A stretch of 64,000 nt of DNA, taken from DATBGO01 sp963695645 (GTDB lineage Bacteria > Actinomycetota > Actinomycetes > Streptosporangiales > Streptosporangiaceae). The stretch's first letter is position 1. Every line of letters starts with the position of its first letter. The stretch spans positions 1-64,000 of the forward strand of contig CAVOHC010000001.1 in assembly GCA_963695645.1 (NCBI GenBank), read 5' to 3'. The notes below the pieces were generated by a model. That model had not been told where the DNA came from. It was given only the letters and a program-made list of their open reading frames with translations, and made no database searches. Below are positions 51,714 to 60,592 of the stretch, piece after piece. The translations under genes were made by a program, and so were the position numbers.

Positions 51714-53869
51714 GCCTGTCCGACCGGCTGGCCCAGCGGGCGCCGGCAGCAGCCCCGCTTGAGCAGGCGGCCGTGCCCCGCCGCGCCGCCCGGCACGCCG
51801 ACCCGTTTGCCGCGGTCAAGCGCAGCGTCCACGAGGCGCTCCTGGAGGCACTCGGGCCAAGGCTCTACGACGCGCACCTTGACCAGCGGGAACTGGAGCA
51901 GCGGGTGACGCAGACGCTGCAGGTGGTGCTGCAGCACGACGAGAGCCCGCTGACGGTGGCCGACCGGTCGCGGGTCGCTCAGGAGGTCGCGGACGAAATT
52001 CTCGGGCACGGCCCGCTGGAGCCCTACCTGCGGGACCCCGAAGTCTCCGAGATCATGGTCAACGGTCACGACCAGATCTACGTCGAGCGGGCCGGCCGCC
52101 TGCACCCCGTGGAGACAGCCTTCACCGACGAGGGCCATCTGCGCCGCACCATCGAGAAGATCGTGGCCCGGGTGGGCCGCCGGGTGGACGAGGCCAGCCC
52201 CATGGTGGATGCGAGGCTGCCGGACGGCAGCCGGGTCAACGCGGTCGTGCCGCCGGTCGCGGTTGACGGCTCGCTGCTGACGATCAGGAAGTTCGCCGCC
52301 GATCCCTTCACCATGAGTGATCTCATCGCCTTCGGCACCATGACTCCCGCGGTAGCCGACCTGCTGCGGGCGTGCGTGCGCGGCCGGCTGAACATCGTGA
52401 TCGGCGGCGGCACCGGTTCGGGCAAGACGACCAGCCTGAACGTGCTGTCGTCGTTCGTGCCCGCCGACGAACGGATCATCACCATCGAGGACGCCGCCGA
52501 ACTGCAACTGCGCCAGGATCATGTGCTCCGGATGGAATCGCGGCCGCCGAACCTGGAGGACCGAGGCGGGATCGCGATCCGGGAGCTGGTACGTAACTCG
52601 CTGCGGATGCGCCCGGACCGGATCATCGTCGGGGAGGTCCGCGACGGTGCCGCGCTGGACATGCTGCAGGCCATGAATACCGGCCACGACGGTTCCATCA
52701 CGACAGTGCACTCCAACTCCCCGCGCGACTCGCTGTCGCGGCTGGAGACGATGGTGCTGATGGCGGGCATGGAACTGCCGCAGCGCACGATCCGTGAGCA
52801 GATGGCATCTGCCATCGACCTGATCGTGCACCAGGCCCGGCTGAAGGACGGCACCCGCCGGCTCACGCACATCACCGAGGTCGACCACATGGAGGGCGAG
52901 ATCATCGCCCTGCAGGACTTGTTCCTCTTCGACTTCCACGCCGGAGTGGACGAGCACGGCAGGTACCAGGGAGTCCTGCGCAGCACCGGCCTGCGCCCCG
53001 GGTTCACTGACACCCTGGCCGAGCGCGGTGTCCGGGTGCCGGCCGGGATCTTCGGGATCGAGGAGTACCGCGGTGAGCGGGCTGCGAATCGAGGGCCTGC
53101 CAGGCGCGGGGCAGGCGCCGGCGGTCGCGGCGGGCCATCCAGGCACCGCCCTGCTGGCCGGGGGCTGGTCGTCGTCATTGATCGCGGTGCTGGCCGGTGT
53201 TTTCGTGGCACTTCTGGCGGTGGCGCTGCTGGTGATCGGCTTGCTGACCCGGCGCGACCGGAACCGGGACCTGGCGGGTCAGATCGACCGCTACGGCGCA
53301 CGGCGCGTTCCCGCCCCGGCGGCCACCGAGGGGATGGTGGCCAGGACTGCCGTCGGCTGGGCGGCGCGACTGCTGCGGTCAAGCAGCGCCGAGCAGGGCC
53401 TCGCGAACCGGCTGGACCTGGCGGGAATCAGGCAGACAGCAGCCGAATGGGTGCTGCTTGGCGGCTGTGCCTGCGTGGTGGTGACAGCAGCGGTCACCAT
53501 CCTCGGTGGCAGCATCCTGACCGGCCTTCCGGCTGGCCTCCTGATCGGCTGGCTCGGCATGCGGTTCGCCGTCAGCGTCCGGATCACCCGGCGCCGGGCC
53601 GCTTTCGCCGACCAGCTGCCGGACGTACTGCAGCTCATCACGGGTTCGCTGAAATCCGGCTTCTCGTTGTCCCAGGCGCTGGGGGCGGTGGTGCGCGAGG
53701 AAACCAGGCCCACGGCGGGCGAATTCGCCCGGGCGCTAGCCGAGGCCAGGGTCGGCGTCGACCTGGAGGCTGCCCTCGAGGCGGTCGCGAACCGGATGGA
53801 CTCCGACGATCTGCGGTGGGCGGTCATGGCGATCCGTATCCAGCGCGACGTAGGCGGCAATCTCGCTGA
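51710..53869 (+). CDS. tadA: TadA/CpaF secretion ATPase with an out-of-place C-terminal extension
   Basis: A type II/IV secretion ATPase that powers Flp pilus assembly. The core (about residues 1-455) has AEEV/ADEILGHGPLEPYLRDPEV, Walker A GGGTGSGKTT, Walker B RIIVGEVRDG and the His box of GHDGSITTVHSNS. The frame does not stop where tadB begins (53073) but runs open to 53869, adding about 260 Gly/Pro/Arg-rich residues that are simply tadB read in another frame. A one-base indel upstream of 53074 would restore a GTGA-type overlap. The extension is probably not a real domain. Confidence 0.88.
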   Translation: MSLSDRLAQRAPAAAPLEQAAVPRRAARHADPFAAVKRSVHEALLEALGPRLYDAHLDQRELEQRVTQTLQVVLQHDESPLTVADRSRVAQEVADEILGHGPLEPYLRDPEVSEIMVNGHDQIYVERAGRLHPVETAFTDEGHLRRTIEKIVARVGRRVDEASPMVDARLPDGSRVNAVVPPVAVDGSLLTIRKFAADPFTMSDLIAFGTMTPAVADLLRACVRGRLNIVIGGGTGSGKTTSLNVLSSFVPADERIITIEDAAELQLRQDHVLRMESRPPNLEDRGGIAIRELVRNSLRMRPDRIIVGEVRDGAALDMLQAMNTGHDGSITTVHSNSPRDSLSRLETMVLMAGMELPQRTIREQMASAIDLIVHQARLKDGTRRLTHITEVDHMEGEIIALQDLFLFDFHAGVDEHGRYQGVLRSTGLRPGFTDTLAERGVRVPAGIFGIEEYRGERAANRGPARRGAGAGGRGGPSRHRPAGRGLVVVIDRGAGRCFRGTSGGGAAGDRLADPARPEPGPGGSDRPLRRTARSRPGGHRGDGGQDCRRLGGATAAVKQRRAGPREPAGPGGNQADSSRMGAAWRLCLRGGDSSGHHPRWQHPDRPSGWPPDRLARHAVRRQRPDHPAPGRFRRPAAGRTAAHHGFAEIRLLVVPGAGGGGARGNQAHGGRIRPGASRGQGRRRPGGCPRGGREPDGLRRSAVGGHGDPYPARRRRQSR

Positions 53870-54134
53870 GGTCCTTGGCAACACCGCGGGCACGATGCGC
53901 GAGCGGGCGTCGCTCCATCGCCACATGCGAGGGCTCACCGCGGAGGGGCGGCTGTCCGCCTACATCCTGACCGCGCTGCCGGTACTGGTCGGCGGCTGGC
54001 TGATGTTCAGCGACCGCAGTTACATGCGCCCTCTCTACACCACCGGGCTCGGGCTGGTCATGCTGGGCGGCGCCGCGGTGCTGTTCGTGCTTGGCGCGCT
54101 GTGGATGCGCGTGCTCATCAAGGTGGAGGTCTGA
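53073..54134 (+). CDS. tadB: TadB-like Flp pilus membrane platform protein
   Basis: A 353-residue GspF-domain membrane protein. The T2SSF domain is near residues 190-310 (FADQLPDVLQLITGSLKSGF, FARALAEARVGVDLEAAL, RASLHRHMRGLTAEGRLSAY), with membrane helices near residues 30-55, 125-165 and two at the C-terminus. With TadC it forms the inner-membrane platform. GTG 53073 follows GAGGAG at seven bases and lies inside the tadA frame. Next gene tadC starts one base after its stop. Confidence 0.9.
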   Translation: MSGLRIEGLPGAGQAPAVAAGHPGTALLAGGWSSSLIAVLAGVFVALLAVALLVIGLLTRRDRNRDLAGQIDRYGARRVPAPAATEGMVARTAVGWAARLLRSSSAEQGLANRLDLAGIRQTAAEWVLLGGCACVVVTAAVTILGGSILTGLPAGLLIGWLGMRFAVSVRITRRRAAFADQLPDVLQLITGSLKSGFSLSQALGAVVREETRPTAGEFARALAEARVGVDLEAALEAVANRMDSDDLRWAVMAIRIQRDVGGNLAEVLGNTAGTMRERASLHRHMRGLTAEGRLSAYILTALPVLVGGWLMFSDRSYMRPLYTTGLGLVMLGGAAVLFVLGALWMRVLIKVEV

Positions 54135-54135
54135 G

Positions 54136-55054
54136 ATGCCGGGCACCGTTTTGCTGGCCGGCGGCCTCGGCATGCTCGGGCTCGCGATCACGATGGCCGT
54201 GCTGGCCGTCAGGCCGGCCAGATCCGGACAGGCGCGGGGTCGCCGGCGCGCTGGCCGCCATCGAGCAGCGCTATGCCCAGGGTGGCCGGGCGGCAGCCCG
54301 CGAGGCTTCCGATCCGTTCGCCGCCGTGCCGGGATGGGTGCGGGGGCTGGCGGTTCGCCTTTCCCCCTCAGGTATCAGCAGCACGTTGCAGCGCAGGCTG
54401 GACCTCGCGGGAAATCCCGAACGCTGGACGCCGGACCGCATTCTCGCGGCCAAGGGCCTGGCGCTGCTGGTGCTCGGCGTGCTCGGCGGCTTGTACGGGC
54501 TGAGCAGTCCGGGCCTGCTGTTCCTGTGCGCCAGCCTGGGCGCGGGCGTCGGCTTCTTCCTGCCGGACGTGCTGCTGTACAACGCTGGCCAGAAACGGCA
54601 GGGGCGGATCCAGGCGCTGCTGCCTGACGCGCTGGACATGCTCACCGTCTGCGTGGAGGCAGGTCTCGGGTTCGACGCCGCGCTCAGCAAGGTGGCACGT
54701 AACACGCACGGCCCGCTGGCCGCGGAGTTCGCCCGCGCGCTGCAGGAGATTCAGATCGGCACATCCCGTAGCCAGGCGCTGCGCGCGATGGTCGCCCGCA
54801 CCACAGTTCCCGAGCTGCGGGCATTCGTCTCGGCGCTGGTCCAGGCGGGTGACCTGGGCATCGGCATCGCCACGGTGCTGCGTGAGCAGGCCAAGGAAAT
54901 GCGGCTCCGGCGTCGCCAGCGGGCCGAGGAGAAGGCGCAGAAGGTACCGGTCAAGATCCTCTTTCCGCTGATCTTCTGCCTGCTCCCGTCGCTCTTCGTG
55001 GCCATCATCGGGCCAGGCGTGATCACGATCGCGCATTCGGTGCTCGGAAGGTAG
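54136..55054 (+). CDS. tadC: TadC-like Flp pilus membrane protein, reading frame broken near 54240
   Basis: A GspF-domain partner of TadB. ATG 54136 opens MPGTVLLAGGLGMLGLAITM, an N-terminal membrane helix, in one frame. The remainder (ALAAIEQRYAQGG, LPDALDMLTVCVEAGLGFDA, LREQAKEMRLRRRQRAEEKA) is in another, so a +1 base (or -2) discrepancy lies between about 54215 and 54250. The downstream frame alone would need a GTG at 54101 inside tadB and would give a Cys/Trp/Arg-rich non-membrane start. Either a sequencing indel or a real frameshift. Confidence 0.82.
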
Positions 55055-55060
55055 GACATC

Positions 55061-55712
55061 ATGGCAATCGCTTCTGCACGGGTTCGGCCAGATGCCGGCC
55101 GGGTGATCATGGTGCCAGCGGCGGCGGTGATGCTGACCTTCGACGTGACGATGCTGATCCATGGCAGCGCCGCCGGCGCCGGCCGGCGCCCTGGGATCGC
55201 TCGGCACGATCCTGGTCTGCGCCTTCTACCTGCTGATGATCTGGTGTTACCTGCGGCGCGGTCGGGCCATCGCCACGACCAGCTCGATCACCGCCCGGGT
55301 AGCCGCGGTGGCCGCCATGCTGATGCCGTTCGCAATCCCGCTGCTGCCCGCCGCGGCCCCCGGAGCAGGCCGTCAGTACGCCGCCGACGCGCTGCTGGCG
55401 GCGGGCACGGCGTGGTCGCTCTGGTCATTGCGGTACCTGGGCCGTAACCTGTCGGTGTTCGCGCAGGCCCGCGAGCTTGTTGACGGCGGGCCCTACCGCT
55501 GGATCCGGCATCCGCTGTACGCGGGGGAGATCGTGTCCTCGCTCGGGCTCGCTATTTACGCAGGCACGCTGGCCGGGTTCGGCGCCTGGCTGGCCTTCTG
55601 CGCGCTGCAGGGGTACCGCGTGCTGCGGGAGGAGCAGGTACTGCTGCAGGCGCTGCCGCACTACCGCAGCTACCGCAGCCGCACCGCCGCCTTGTTCCCC
55701 GGCCTCTTCTAG
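55061..55712 (+). CDS. Isoprenylcysteine carboxyl methyltransferase-like membrane protein, reading frame broken near 55170
   Basis: A membrane methyltransferase of the ICMT/PEMT-like family, about 215 residues if joined. ATG 55061 (GGAAGGTAGG upstream) opens a first membrane segment in one frame (VIMVPAAAVMLTFDVTMLIH). The rest is in the next frame: LGTILVCAFYLLMIWCYLRR, FAQARELVDGGPYRWIRHPL, YAGEIVSSLGLAIYAGTL. PYRWIRHPLYAGE is the SAM-binding family motif. The discrepancy lies in a GCC/GGC-rich stretch at 55155-55185. It may modify envelope lipids or proteins; its place after tadC may be coincidental. Confidence 0.8.
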
Positions 55713-55826
55713 CGGGCTGATGCCAGACCAGCGGGCTGATGCCGGACCGGCGGGCTCAGGCCGGGACCAGCGGGCTGATGCCGGACCAGCGAGCCGAGGC
55801 CGGACCAGCGGGCTGAGCTTCAGACC
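55711..55826. repeat. Degenerate 19-20-bp tandem repeat
   Basis: About six units of the form AGCGGGCTGATGCCGGACC, with 1-5 changes per unit, directly after the ICMT-like stop and before the LigD-like gene. No coding function is evident. Confidence 0.8.
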
Positions 55827-55867
55827 CTCCGAGGCATGCCGCTGGCGCCCCGTCCCGTTATTCTCGG

Positions 55868-56842
55868 GTGCGGAAGGAAGGTGGTCGTATCAGCGCCGAC
55901 GATGTGCGGGACGGCGTGCCGCTGACCAACCTTGACCAGCCGTTGTTCGACGGGGCGGCTGCGGCCAAGCGGGATCTGGTGGACTACCTGGACGCGGTGC
56001 GTGACCGCATCATCCCGGTGCTTGCCGACCGGCCGCTCTCGGTGATCCGGGTGCTCAGAGGCCAGGCGCCGTTCATGCAGAAGAACGTCCCCAAGTACAC
56101 CCCGCCGTGGGTGCGGACGGTGCAGCTGTGGGCGGAGACCTCCAAGCGCGAGGTGTCCTACGCGCTGTGTAACGACCGCCGCACGCTGCTGTGGTTCGCC
56201 AACCAGCGCGCGGTGGAGTACCACCCGACGCTGATCCGCGCCGATCGCTGGGACCGCCCCACGCATCTGGTGCTCGACATCGATCCGCCGTCGGCCGATG
56301 CGTTTCCGCTGGCGGTCCGCGCCGCTCAGCTGGTCCGCGAGGCGCTGGCCGAGGCTGGCCTGGCCGGCGCGGTCAAGACCAGCGGCGCAAAGGGCGTGCA
56401 CGTGTTCGTGCCGGTCGGCGCGCAGCCGGCGATCGAGGAGGTGGCCGCCGCCACCCGAGCGATCGCGGCGCGTGCCGAGCGCATTGACCCGGCGCTCGCA
56501 ACGACGGCGTTCATCAGGGACGACCGCGGCGGCAAGGTGTTCCTCGATTCCACCAGGGTGGGCGGCGCGACGGTGGTAGCTGCCTACAGCCCGAGGCTGC
56601 GGCCCGGCGTGCCGGTGTCGTTCCCGGTGGCCTGGGACGAGCTTGATCGCGCTGATCCGGGCGACTTCACCGTGCACACAGCGGCGCGGCTGATCGCCGA
56701 TGGTGATCCATGGGCCGCCCTGATGCCCGAACCGCAGCAGCTGAGCCGCGAGCTGATCGAGGAAGGCCGGGCAATCCCGGTCGCCAGGGTGCAGGCGATG
56801 CACGAGGGCAAGCGGCGCGCCCGCGCCCGCCGGGCAGAGTAG
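55868..56842 (+). CDS. LigD polymerase-domain protein (NHEJ Prim-Pol)
   Basis: A 324-residue stand-alone polymerase domain of DNA ligase D (archaeo-eukaryotic primase superfamily). Motifs in order: catalytic LDIDPP at about residues 137-142, KTSGAKGVHVFVP near 172, and VFLDSTRVGGATVVAAYSPR near 225 with the conserved acidic position. It adds nucleotides during NHEJ gap filling, working with Ku and ligase D encoded elsewhere. GTG 55868 is the start chosen. No Ku gene is seen in the window; another LigD-type gene begins at 63952. Confidence 0.88.
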   Translation: MRKEGGRISADDVRDGVPLTNLDQPLFDGAAAAKRDLVDYLDAVRDRIIPVLADRPLSVIRVLRGQAPFMQKNVPKYTPPWVRTVQLWAETSKREVSYALCNDRRTLLWFANQRAVEYHPTLIRADRWDRPTHLVLDIDPPSADAFPLAVRAAQLVREALAEAGLAGAVKTSGAKGVHVFVPVGAQPAIEEVAAATRAIAARAERIDPALATTAFIRDDRGGKVFLDSTRVGGATVVAAYSPRLRPGVPVSFPVAWDELDRADPGDFTVHTAARLIADGDPWAALMPEPQQLSRELIEEGRAIPVARVQAMHEGKRRARARRAE

Positions 56843-56898
56843 CCACCCGAGCGGAGCAACCACCCGAGCGGAACCGCCACTTGAGCGGAACCGCCGCC
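56843..56898. repeat. Short degenerate tandem repeat
   Basis: Three imperfect units around CCACCCGAGCGGAACCG directly after the LigD-like stop. Non-coding. Confidence 0.6.
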
Positions 56899-56919
56899 CG
56901 CGCGTGTAGCGTCCATGGC

Positions 56920-57228
56920 ATGACAGTCAAAGTCGTGGTGCTGTACACCCAGCCGGAAGACCCAGACGCATTTGATCGGCACTATCTCGGCACCCACATG
57001 CCGCTGGTGAGCAAGATGCCCGGCCTGCAGCGCGCCGAGAGCGGGCGATTGACGGCCGCCCTCGACTCCGGCGGGAAGACCTACTACCGGCTCACCGGGC
57101 TGTATTTCGCCGATCGAGAGTCCATGATGAAGGCCCTGGGCTCGGATGCGGGAAAGGCGACGGCGGCTGACTACCAGCAGATCGCGCCACCGGGATCGCG
57201 GATGTTCATCGAAGTCCTCGACGACTAA
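56920..57228 (+). CDS. EthD-domain protein
   Basis: A 102-residue EthD/dimeric alpha-beta barrel protein: VVVLYTQPEDPDAFDRHYLG, HMPLVSKMPGLQRAESGRLT, YYRLTGLYFADRESMMKALG. The HMPLV and GLYF segments are typical. EthD is associated with ether degradation by cytochrome P450 EthB, but most homologues are uncharacterised. ATG 56920 starts within CCATGGCATGA. Confidence 0.8.
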   Translation: MTVKVVVLYTQPEDPDAFDRHYLGTHMPLVSKMPGLQRAESGRLTAALDSGGKTYYRLTGLYFADRESMMKALGSDAGKATAADYQQIAPPGSRMFIEVLDD

Positions 57229-57240
57229 CGCCCGGCCGCC

Positions 57241-57263
57241 GCGCCGGGCCTGCGGCCCGGCGC
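57241..57263 (+). terminator. Strong hairpin after the EthD gene
   Basis: Perfect inverted repeat GCGCCGGGCC-TGC-GGCCCGGCGC (10-bp arms, 3-nt loop) 13 bases after the EthD stop. Confidence 0.72.
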
Positions 57264-57345
57264 TTGACGTCCCGGCGCTGCCGACCGGGTGCCCGGCCGG
57301 GGGTGAGCCGAATCGGCTGAATCCACGTCAGGGACAATGCCGGGG

Positions 57346-57480
57346 ATGGAGTCTTCCGGATCGCAGGCAGTATCCGCGCCGGTGCAGCCGCACCTGGTTG
57401 CGAGCTACGCCGAAGACCACCTGTGTGCGTGGCTGCTGAACGGTACCCAGCCGCTGGCTACCGCGCGGCTAGCCAGGTAG
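57346..57480 (+). CDS. Possible small ORF upstream of lldD
   Basis: A 44-residue frame (MESSGSQAVSAPVQ ... LATARLAR) with fairly high third-position GC (about 77 percent of codons) ending 19 bases before the lactate dehydrogenase start. There is no Shine-Dalgarno, but GACAAT seven bases before the ATG could be a -10 box for leaderless transcription. No motif is recognised; it may be a leader peptide or not a gene. Confidence 0.3.
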   Translation: MESSGSQAVSAPVQPHLVASYAEDHLCAWLLNGTQPLATARLAR

Positions 57481-57499
57481 GCAGAGCAAGGAGAATGCC

Positions 57500-58696
57500 G
57501 TGTCCGGGTTCCCGTCAGTAACAAACGCCACGTGCATTGATGACTTGCGCAAGGTCGCGCGGCGCCGCGTCCCGCGCGCGTTCTTCCAGTACGCCGATCA
57601 CGGTTCCTACTCGCAATCGACGCTGCGCGCGAACCGGACCGGCCTCAATGCGATCAGGCTGCGGCAGCGCGTCGGGATTGACGTAGGTAACCGCGACCTC
57701 GCCACCACCATCGTCGGCGAGCCGGCCGCTCTCCCGCTGATACTGGCGCCGGTCGGGCTCTGCGGCATGCAATGCGGGGACGGCGAGATACTCGCCTGCC
57801 GGGCGGCGCAGGCAGCAGGGATCCCGTTCTGCCTCAGCACCATGTCGATCTGCTCGATCGAAGATGTGGCCGCCGCTGTCGCGCGGCCATTCTGGTTCCA
57901 GCTCTATATGATGCGTGACCGCGGTTTCGTGCGGGCCCTCGCCGAGCGCGCGAGCGCCGCAGGGTGCAGCGCGCTCGTTATCACGCTCGACTTGAACGTG
58001 CTCGGGCAGCGCCATTGCGACATCAAGAACGGCATGGTGGTGCCGCCGAGAATCACCCCGGCCAACGTCCTTGGCGTTGCGGCCAGGCCAGCATGGGCGC
58101 TGGGCATCCTGCGCGGCAAGCGTAGGAACTTCGGCAACCTGGCCGGCCACATCCAGGGCGGCGACAACGTGATCACGCTGGCGGAATGGACCGCCACCCA
58201 GTTCGACCCGACACTCAGCTGGGCAGATCTTGACTGGGTCCGCGGCATCTGGCCCGGCAAGATCATCCTCAAGGGAGTCACCGACCCCGAAGACGCGAGA
58301 ATCGCCGCCCGGACGGGTGCCTCCGCGATCGTGGTGTCCAACCATGGCGGACGGCAGCTTGACGGCGCCCCGCCGGCCATCAGCGCGCTGCCCAGGATCG
58401 CCGATGCGGTCGGCTCCGATGTCGAGCTCATCTTCGACAGCGGCATCCGGTCCGGCCAGGATGTGCTCCGGGCGCTAGCGCTCGGCGCCCGGTCCTGCAT
58501 GATCGGCCGCGCTTACCTCTATGGCCTCGGCGCGGGCGGCCAGCAGGGCGCTGCCAAGGCGATCGAGATCATCCGCAAGGAGCTTGATGTCTCGATGGCC
58601 CTCACTGGCACCAGGTCCGTGCACGACGCCGGGCCGCAGCTCATCGCCGAGGCTGGCGTCAGCACGAACGCGCCGGGCTCGGTCGGCCGCAGCTGA
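57500..58696 (+). CDS. lldD: FMN-dependent L-lactate dehydrogenase / alpha-hydroxy-acid oxidase
   Basis: A 398-residue TIM-barrel flavoenzyme of the lactate/glycolate oxidase family. LILAPVGLCGMQCGDGEILA at the FMN-binding end, the catalytic histidine in SNHGGRQLDG, IFDSGIRSGQDVLRALALGA and GRAYLYGLGAGGQ are diagnostic. It oxidises L-2-hydroxy acids, feeding electrons to a quinone or O2. GTG 57500 has AAGGAG about eight bases upstream. Substrate specificity within the family cannot be decided. Confidence 0.9.
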   Translation: MSGFPSVTNATCIDDLRKVARRRVPRAFFQYADHGSYSQSTLRANRTGLNAIRLRQRVGIDVGNRDLATTIVGEPAALPLILAPVGLCGMQCGDGEILACRAAQAAGIPFCLSTMSICSIEDVAAAVARPFWFQLYMMRDRGFVRALAERASAAGCSALVITLDLNVLGQRHCDIKNGMVVPPRITPANVLGVAARPAWALGILRGKRRNFGNLAGHIQGGDNVITLAEWTATQFDPTLSWADLDWVRGIWPGKIILKGVTDPEDARIAARTGASAIVVSNHGGRQLDGAPPAISALPRIADAVGSDVELIFDSGIRSGQDVLRALALGARSCMIGRAYLYGLGAGGQQGAAKAIEIIRKELDVSMALTGTRSVHDAGPQLIAEAGVSTNAPGSVGRS

Positions 58697-58742
58697 GGCG
58701 AGCGCGCCCCAAGGCTCAATGCCTGACCCTGAATACCGCCCG

Positions 58743-60416
58743 TCACAGGTGACGCAGGAAGGCGTTGGCTATCGGTCCGGCGTTGCTTGCCCCGAGGCCG
58801 CCGCCCTCGACAAGGACCGCGAACGCCAGGTCCGCCCGGTAGCCGATGAACCACGCATGTGACGGCGGATTGGGCCCTGTACCGTACTCGGCAGTCCCGG
58901 TCTTCCCGTAGACGCCCGGTGGGAAGCCAACGTTCGCGGCGGTGCCGCTGGTCACCACGGCCCGCATCATCGGGCGCAGCGTGTCCAGGATCGGCGGGCT
59001 CAGTGCCTGCGGCCGGGCGGCCTGGCGCGTCGCGGGAGAGATCACCAGCTGCGGCGGCCGCCAGGTGCCATCCTCGATGGCGGCCGCCACAGTCGCCTGG
59101 CTGAGCGGGTTGACCAGGTCGGTTCCCTGGCCGAAGGCGTCTGCTGCCAGATCGACCGAGTCGTGCGGCGTGGTGAACTGGCCGAGTTCGCCGGGGATGC
59201 CAAGCGCAGGCTTGGAATTGAAGCCGAACGTGGCCGCCATCGACGCGAGCCCCTGGCCGCCAAGCCGCTGGGTGGCCAGGATGGCGAACGTGGTGTTGCA
59301 CGACACGGCGAACGCGTCTTGCAGACTGGTGCTGCCGTAATGCTCGTAGTTGTCGTTGTGGAACACCCGTCCCCCGATATTCACCTGGCTGGGACACTGC
59401 ACCGTGCTGCCGGGACGCAGCCCGGACTTAGCGAGCGCCGACGCGGTCAGGACCTTGAACGTCGAGCCCGGCGGGAACTCGCCCTGGAGCGCGCGGTCGA
59501 AGCCGCCCGGGCGCTCGACAACGGCAAGCACCCTGCCGGTGGATGGCTGGATGGCCACCACGTCGACCGGCTTCGCCGTCGCGGCCGAGCTGACCGCCTG
59601 CGATGCTGCGAGCTGGACCCGCATGTCGATGCTGGTGCGGACCGGCGTGCCCGGCGTGGCGGCAAAGCGGGCGGCTGTCGCGTCGAGGTGACTGCCCGGG
59701 CCCTCGATAAGGATGGACAGCGACGGGCGGCCAGCCAGCTGATCCTGGTAAGCCTGCTCGATCCCGCCCTGGCCGATCTGATCACCGGGGTGGTACGGGG
59801 CGCCGAGCGCCTCGGCCTGCGCCCCCGTGGCCGCCACCACCTCACCTGTCAGCAGCGACAGCGAGCCGGACTCGGCGCTGGCCTGGGGCGAGCTCAGCAC
59901 GGTACCGTCGGCACCTAGCACCGGCGCCCTGGCCGGCCAGGTGGCACGCTGTGCGAACCGCTCGCCCGCCCGGAGGCCTGGGTAGATGGCTGCCGGGCTC
60001 CAGTTCACCCGCCAGCCGCGGTCCCGCCGGATCAGCTGCAGCTGCCCGGGATAGGTCCAGACGTGGCCGCTTGCGAGGGAGGCGGTGGCGGTGAACCGCG
60101 CCTGCGCCGACCCGCCGCTGACCGTCACCTGGCCGAGTGACAGGTGGATCTGGCGCACGCCGAGGTCCGCCGCCACCTGCTGGTACGGGCCGGCCAGCCC
60201 GGAACGCGGCGCGTTCACGCTGGCCTTCGCCATGGCGGGAAAACTGCCGCGCTGCCAGTCGGCCAGGTAGCTCGCCGCAGTCTGCCGCGGGCTGCCCTTA
60301 GTGCGAAGCAGCAGGTAACCGGCCCCGGCCCCGGCCAGCGCTAGTGCCAGCACCGCCGCGATCACCAGTGCCGCGATGCGCGGCCGTCCGGTCCGGCGCG
60401 TGCCGCCATGACTCAT
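58743..60416 (-). CDS. Class B penicillin-binding protein (PBP2a/MecA-N type)
   Basis: A 557-residue peptidoglycan transpeptidase: one N-terminal membrane anchor (about residues 13-35), an NTF2-like MecA_N domain (about 42-145), then the transpeptidase domain with S318-T-F-K321 nucleophile (SxxK), S372-C-N374 (SxN) and K505-T-G507 (KTG). It cross-links cell wall stems and is a beta-lactam target. MecA_N domains occur in other actinobacterial PBPs and do not by themselves indicate beta-lactam resistance. ATG 60416 follows GAAAGAAGG. Confidence 0.92.
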   Translation of the reverse strand: MSHGGTRRTGRPRIAALVIAAVLALALAGAGAGYLLLRTKGSPRQTAASYLADWQRGSFPAMAKASVNAPRSGLAGPYQQVAADLGVRQIHLSLGQVTVSGGSAQARFTATASLASGHVWTYPGQLQLIRRDRGWRVNWSPAAIYPGLRAGERFAQRATWPARAPVLGADGTVLSSPQASAESGSLSLLTGEVVAATGAQAEALGAPYHPGDQIGQGGIEQAYQDQLAGRPSLSILIEGPGSHLDATAARFAATPGTPVRTSIDMRVQLAASQAVSSAATAKPVDVVAIQPSTGRVLAVVERPGGFDRALQGEFPPGSTFKVLTASALAKSGLRPGSTVQCPSQVNIGGRVFHNDNYEHYGSTSLQDAFAVSCNTTFAILATQRLGGQGLASMAATFGFNSKPALGIPGELGQFTTPHDSVDLAADAFGQGTDLVNPLSQATVAAAIEDGTWRPPQLVISPATRQAARPQALSPPILDTLRPMMRAVVTSGTAANVGFPPGVYGKTGTAEYGTGPNPPSHAWFIGYRADLAFAVLVEGGGLGASNAGPIANAFLRHL

Positions 60417-60592
60417 TCCTCAGCCTTCTTTCATCGCCCTGGTTATGGCCAGAATGCCCGACTTGGCGGAACCGCGCCCGGTGTCCGGGCAGACCGGCGC
60501 ATGGCTGCCGCGCTGCTGGCGCAGTCTGGCCGCCGCGTTGCTGGCCGCCGCGGCGCGCGCCGCCGGTGCCGACATCTTCGCTGCTGGTCATC

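Noticed and set aside
51527..53146. Minus-strand open frame of about 539 codons over tadA
   Set aside because: Antisense to a fully recognisable secretion ATPase; composition typical of a shadow frame.
53100..53869. A genuine new C-terminal domain on TadA
   Set aside because: The residues are the tadB gene read out of frame and are Gly/Pro/Arg-rich with no fold signature.
57346..57480. Mycofactocin precursor (mftA) next to an lldD-like gene
   Set aside because: The C-terminus lacks the expected Val-Tyr ending, and no mftB/C/E genes are present.
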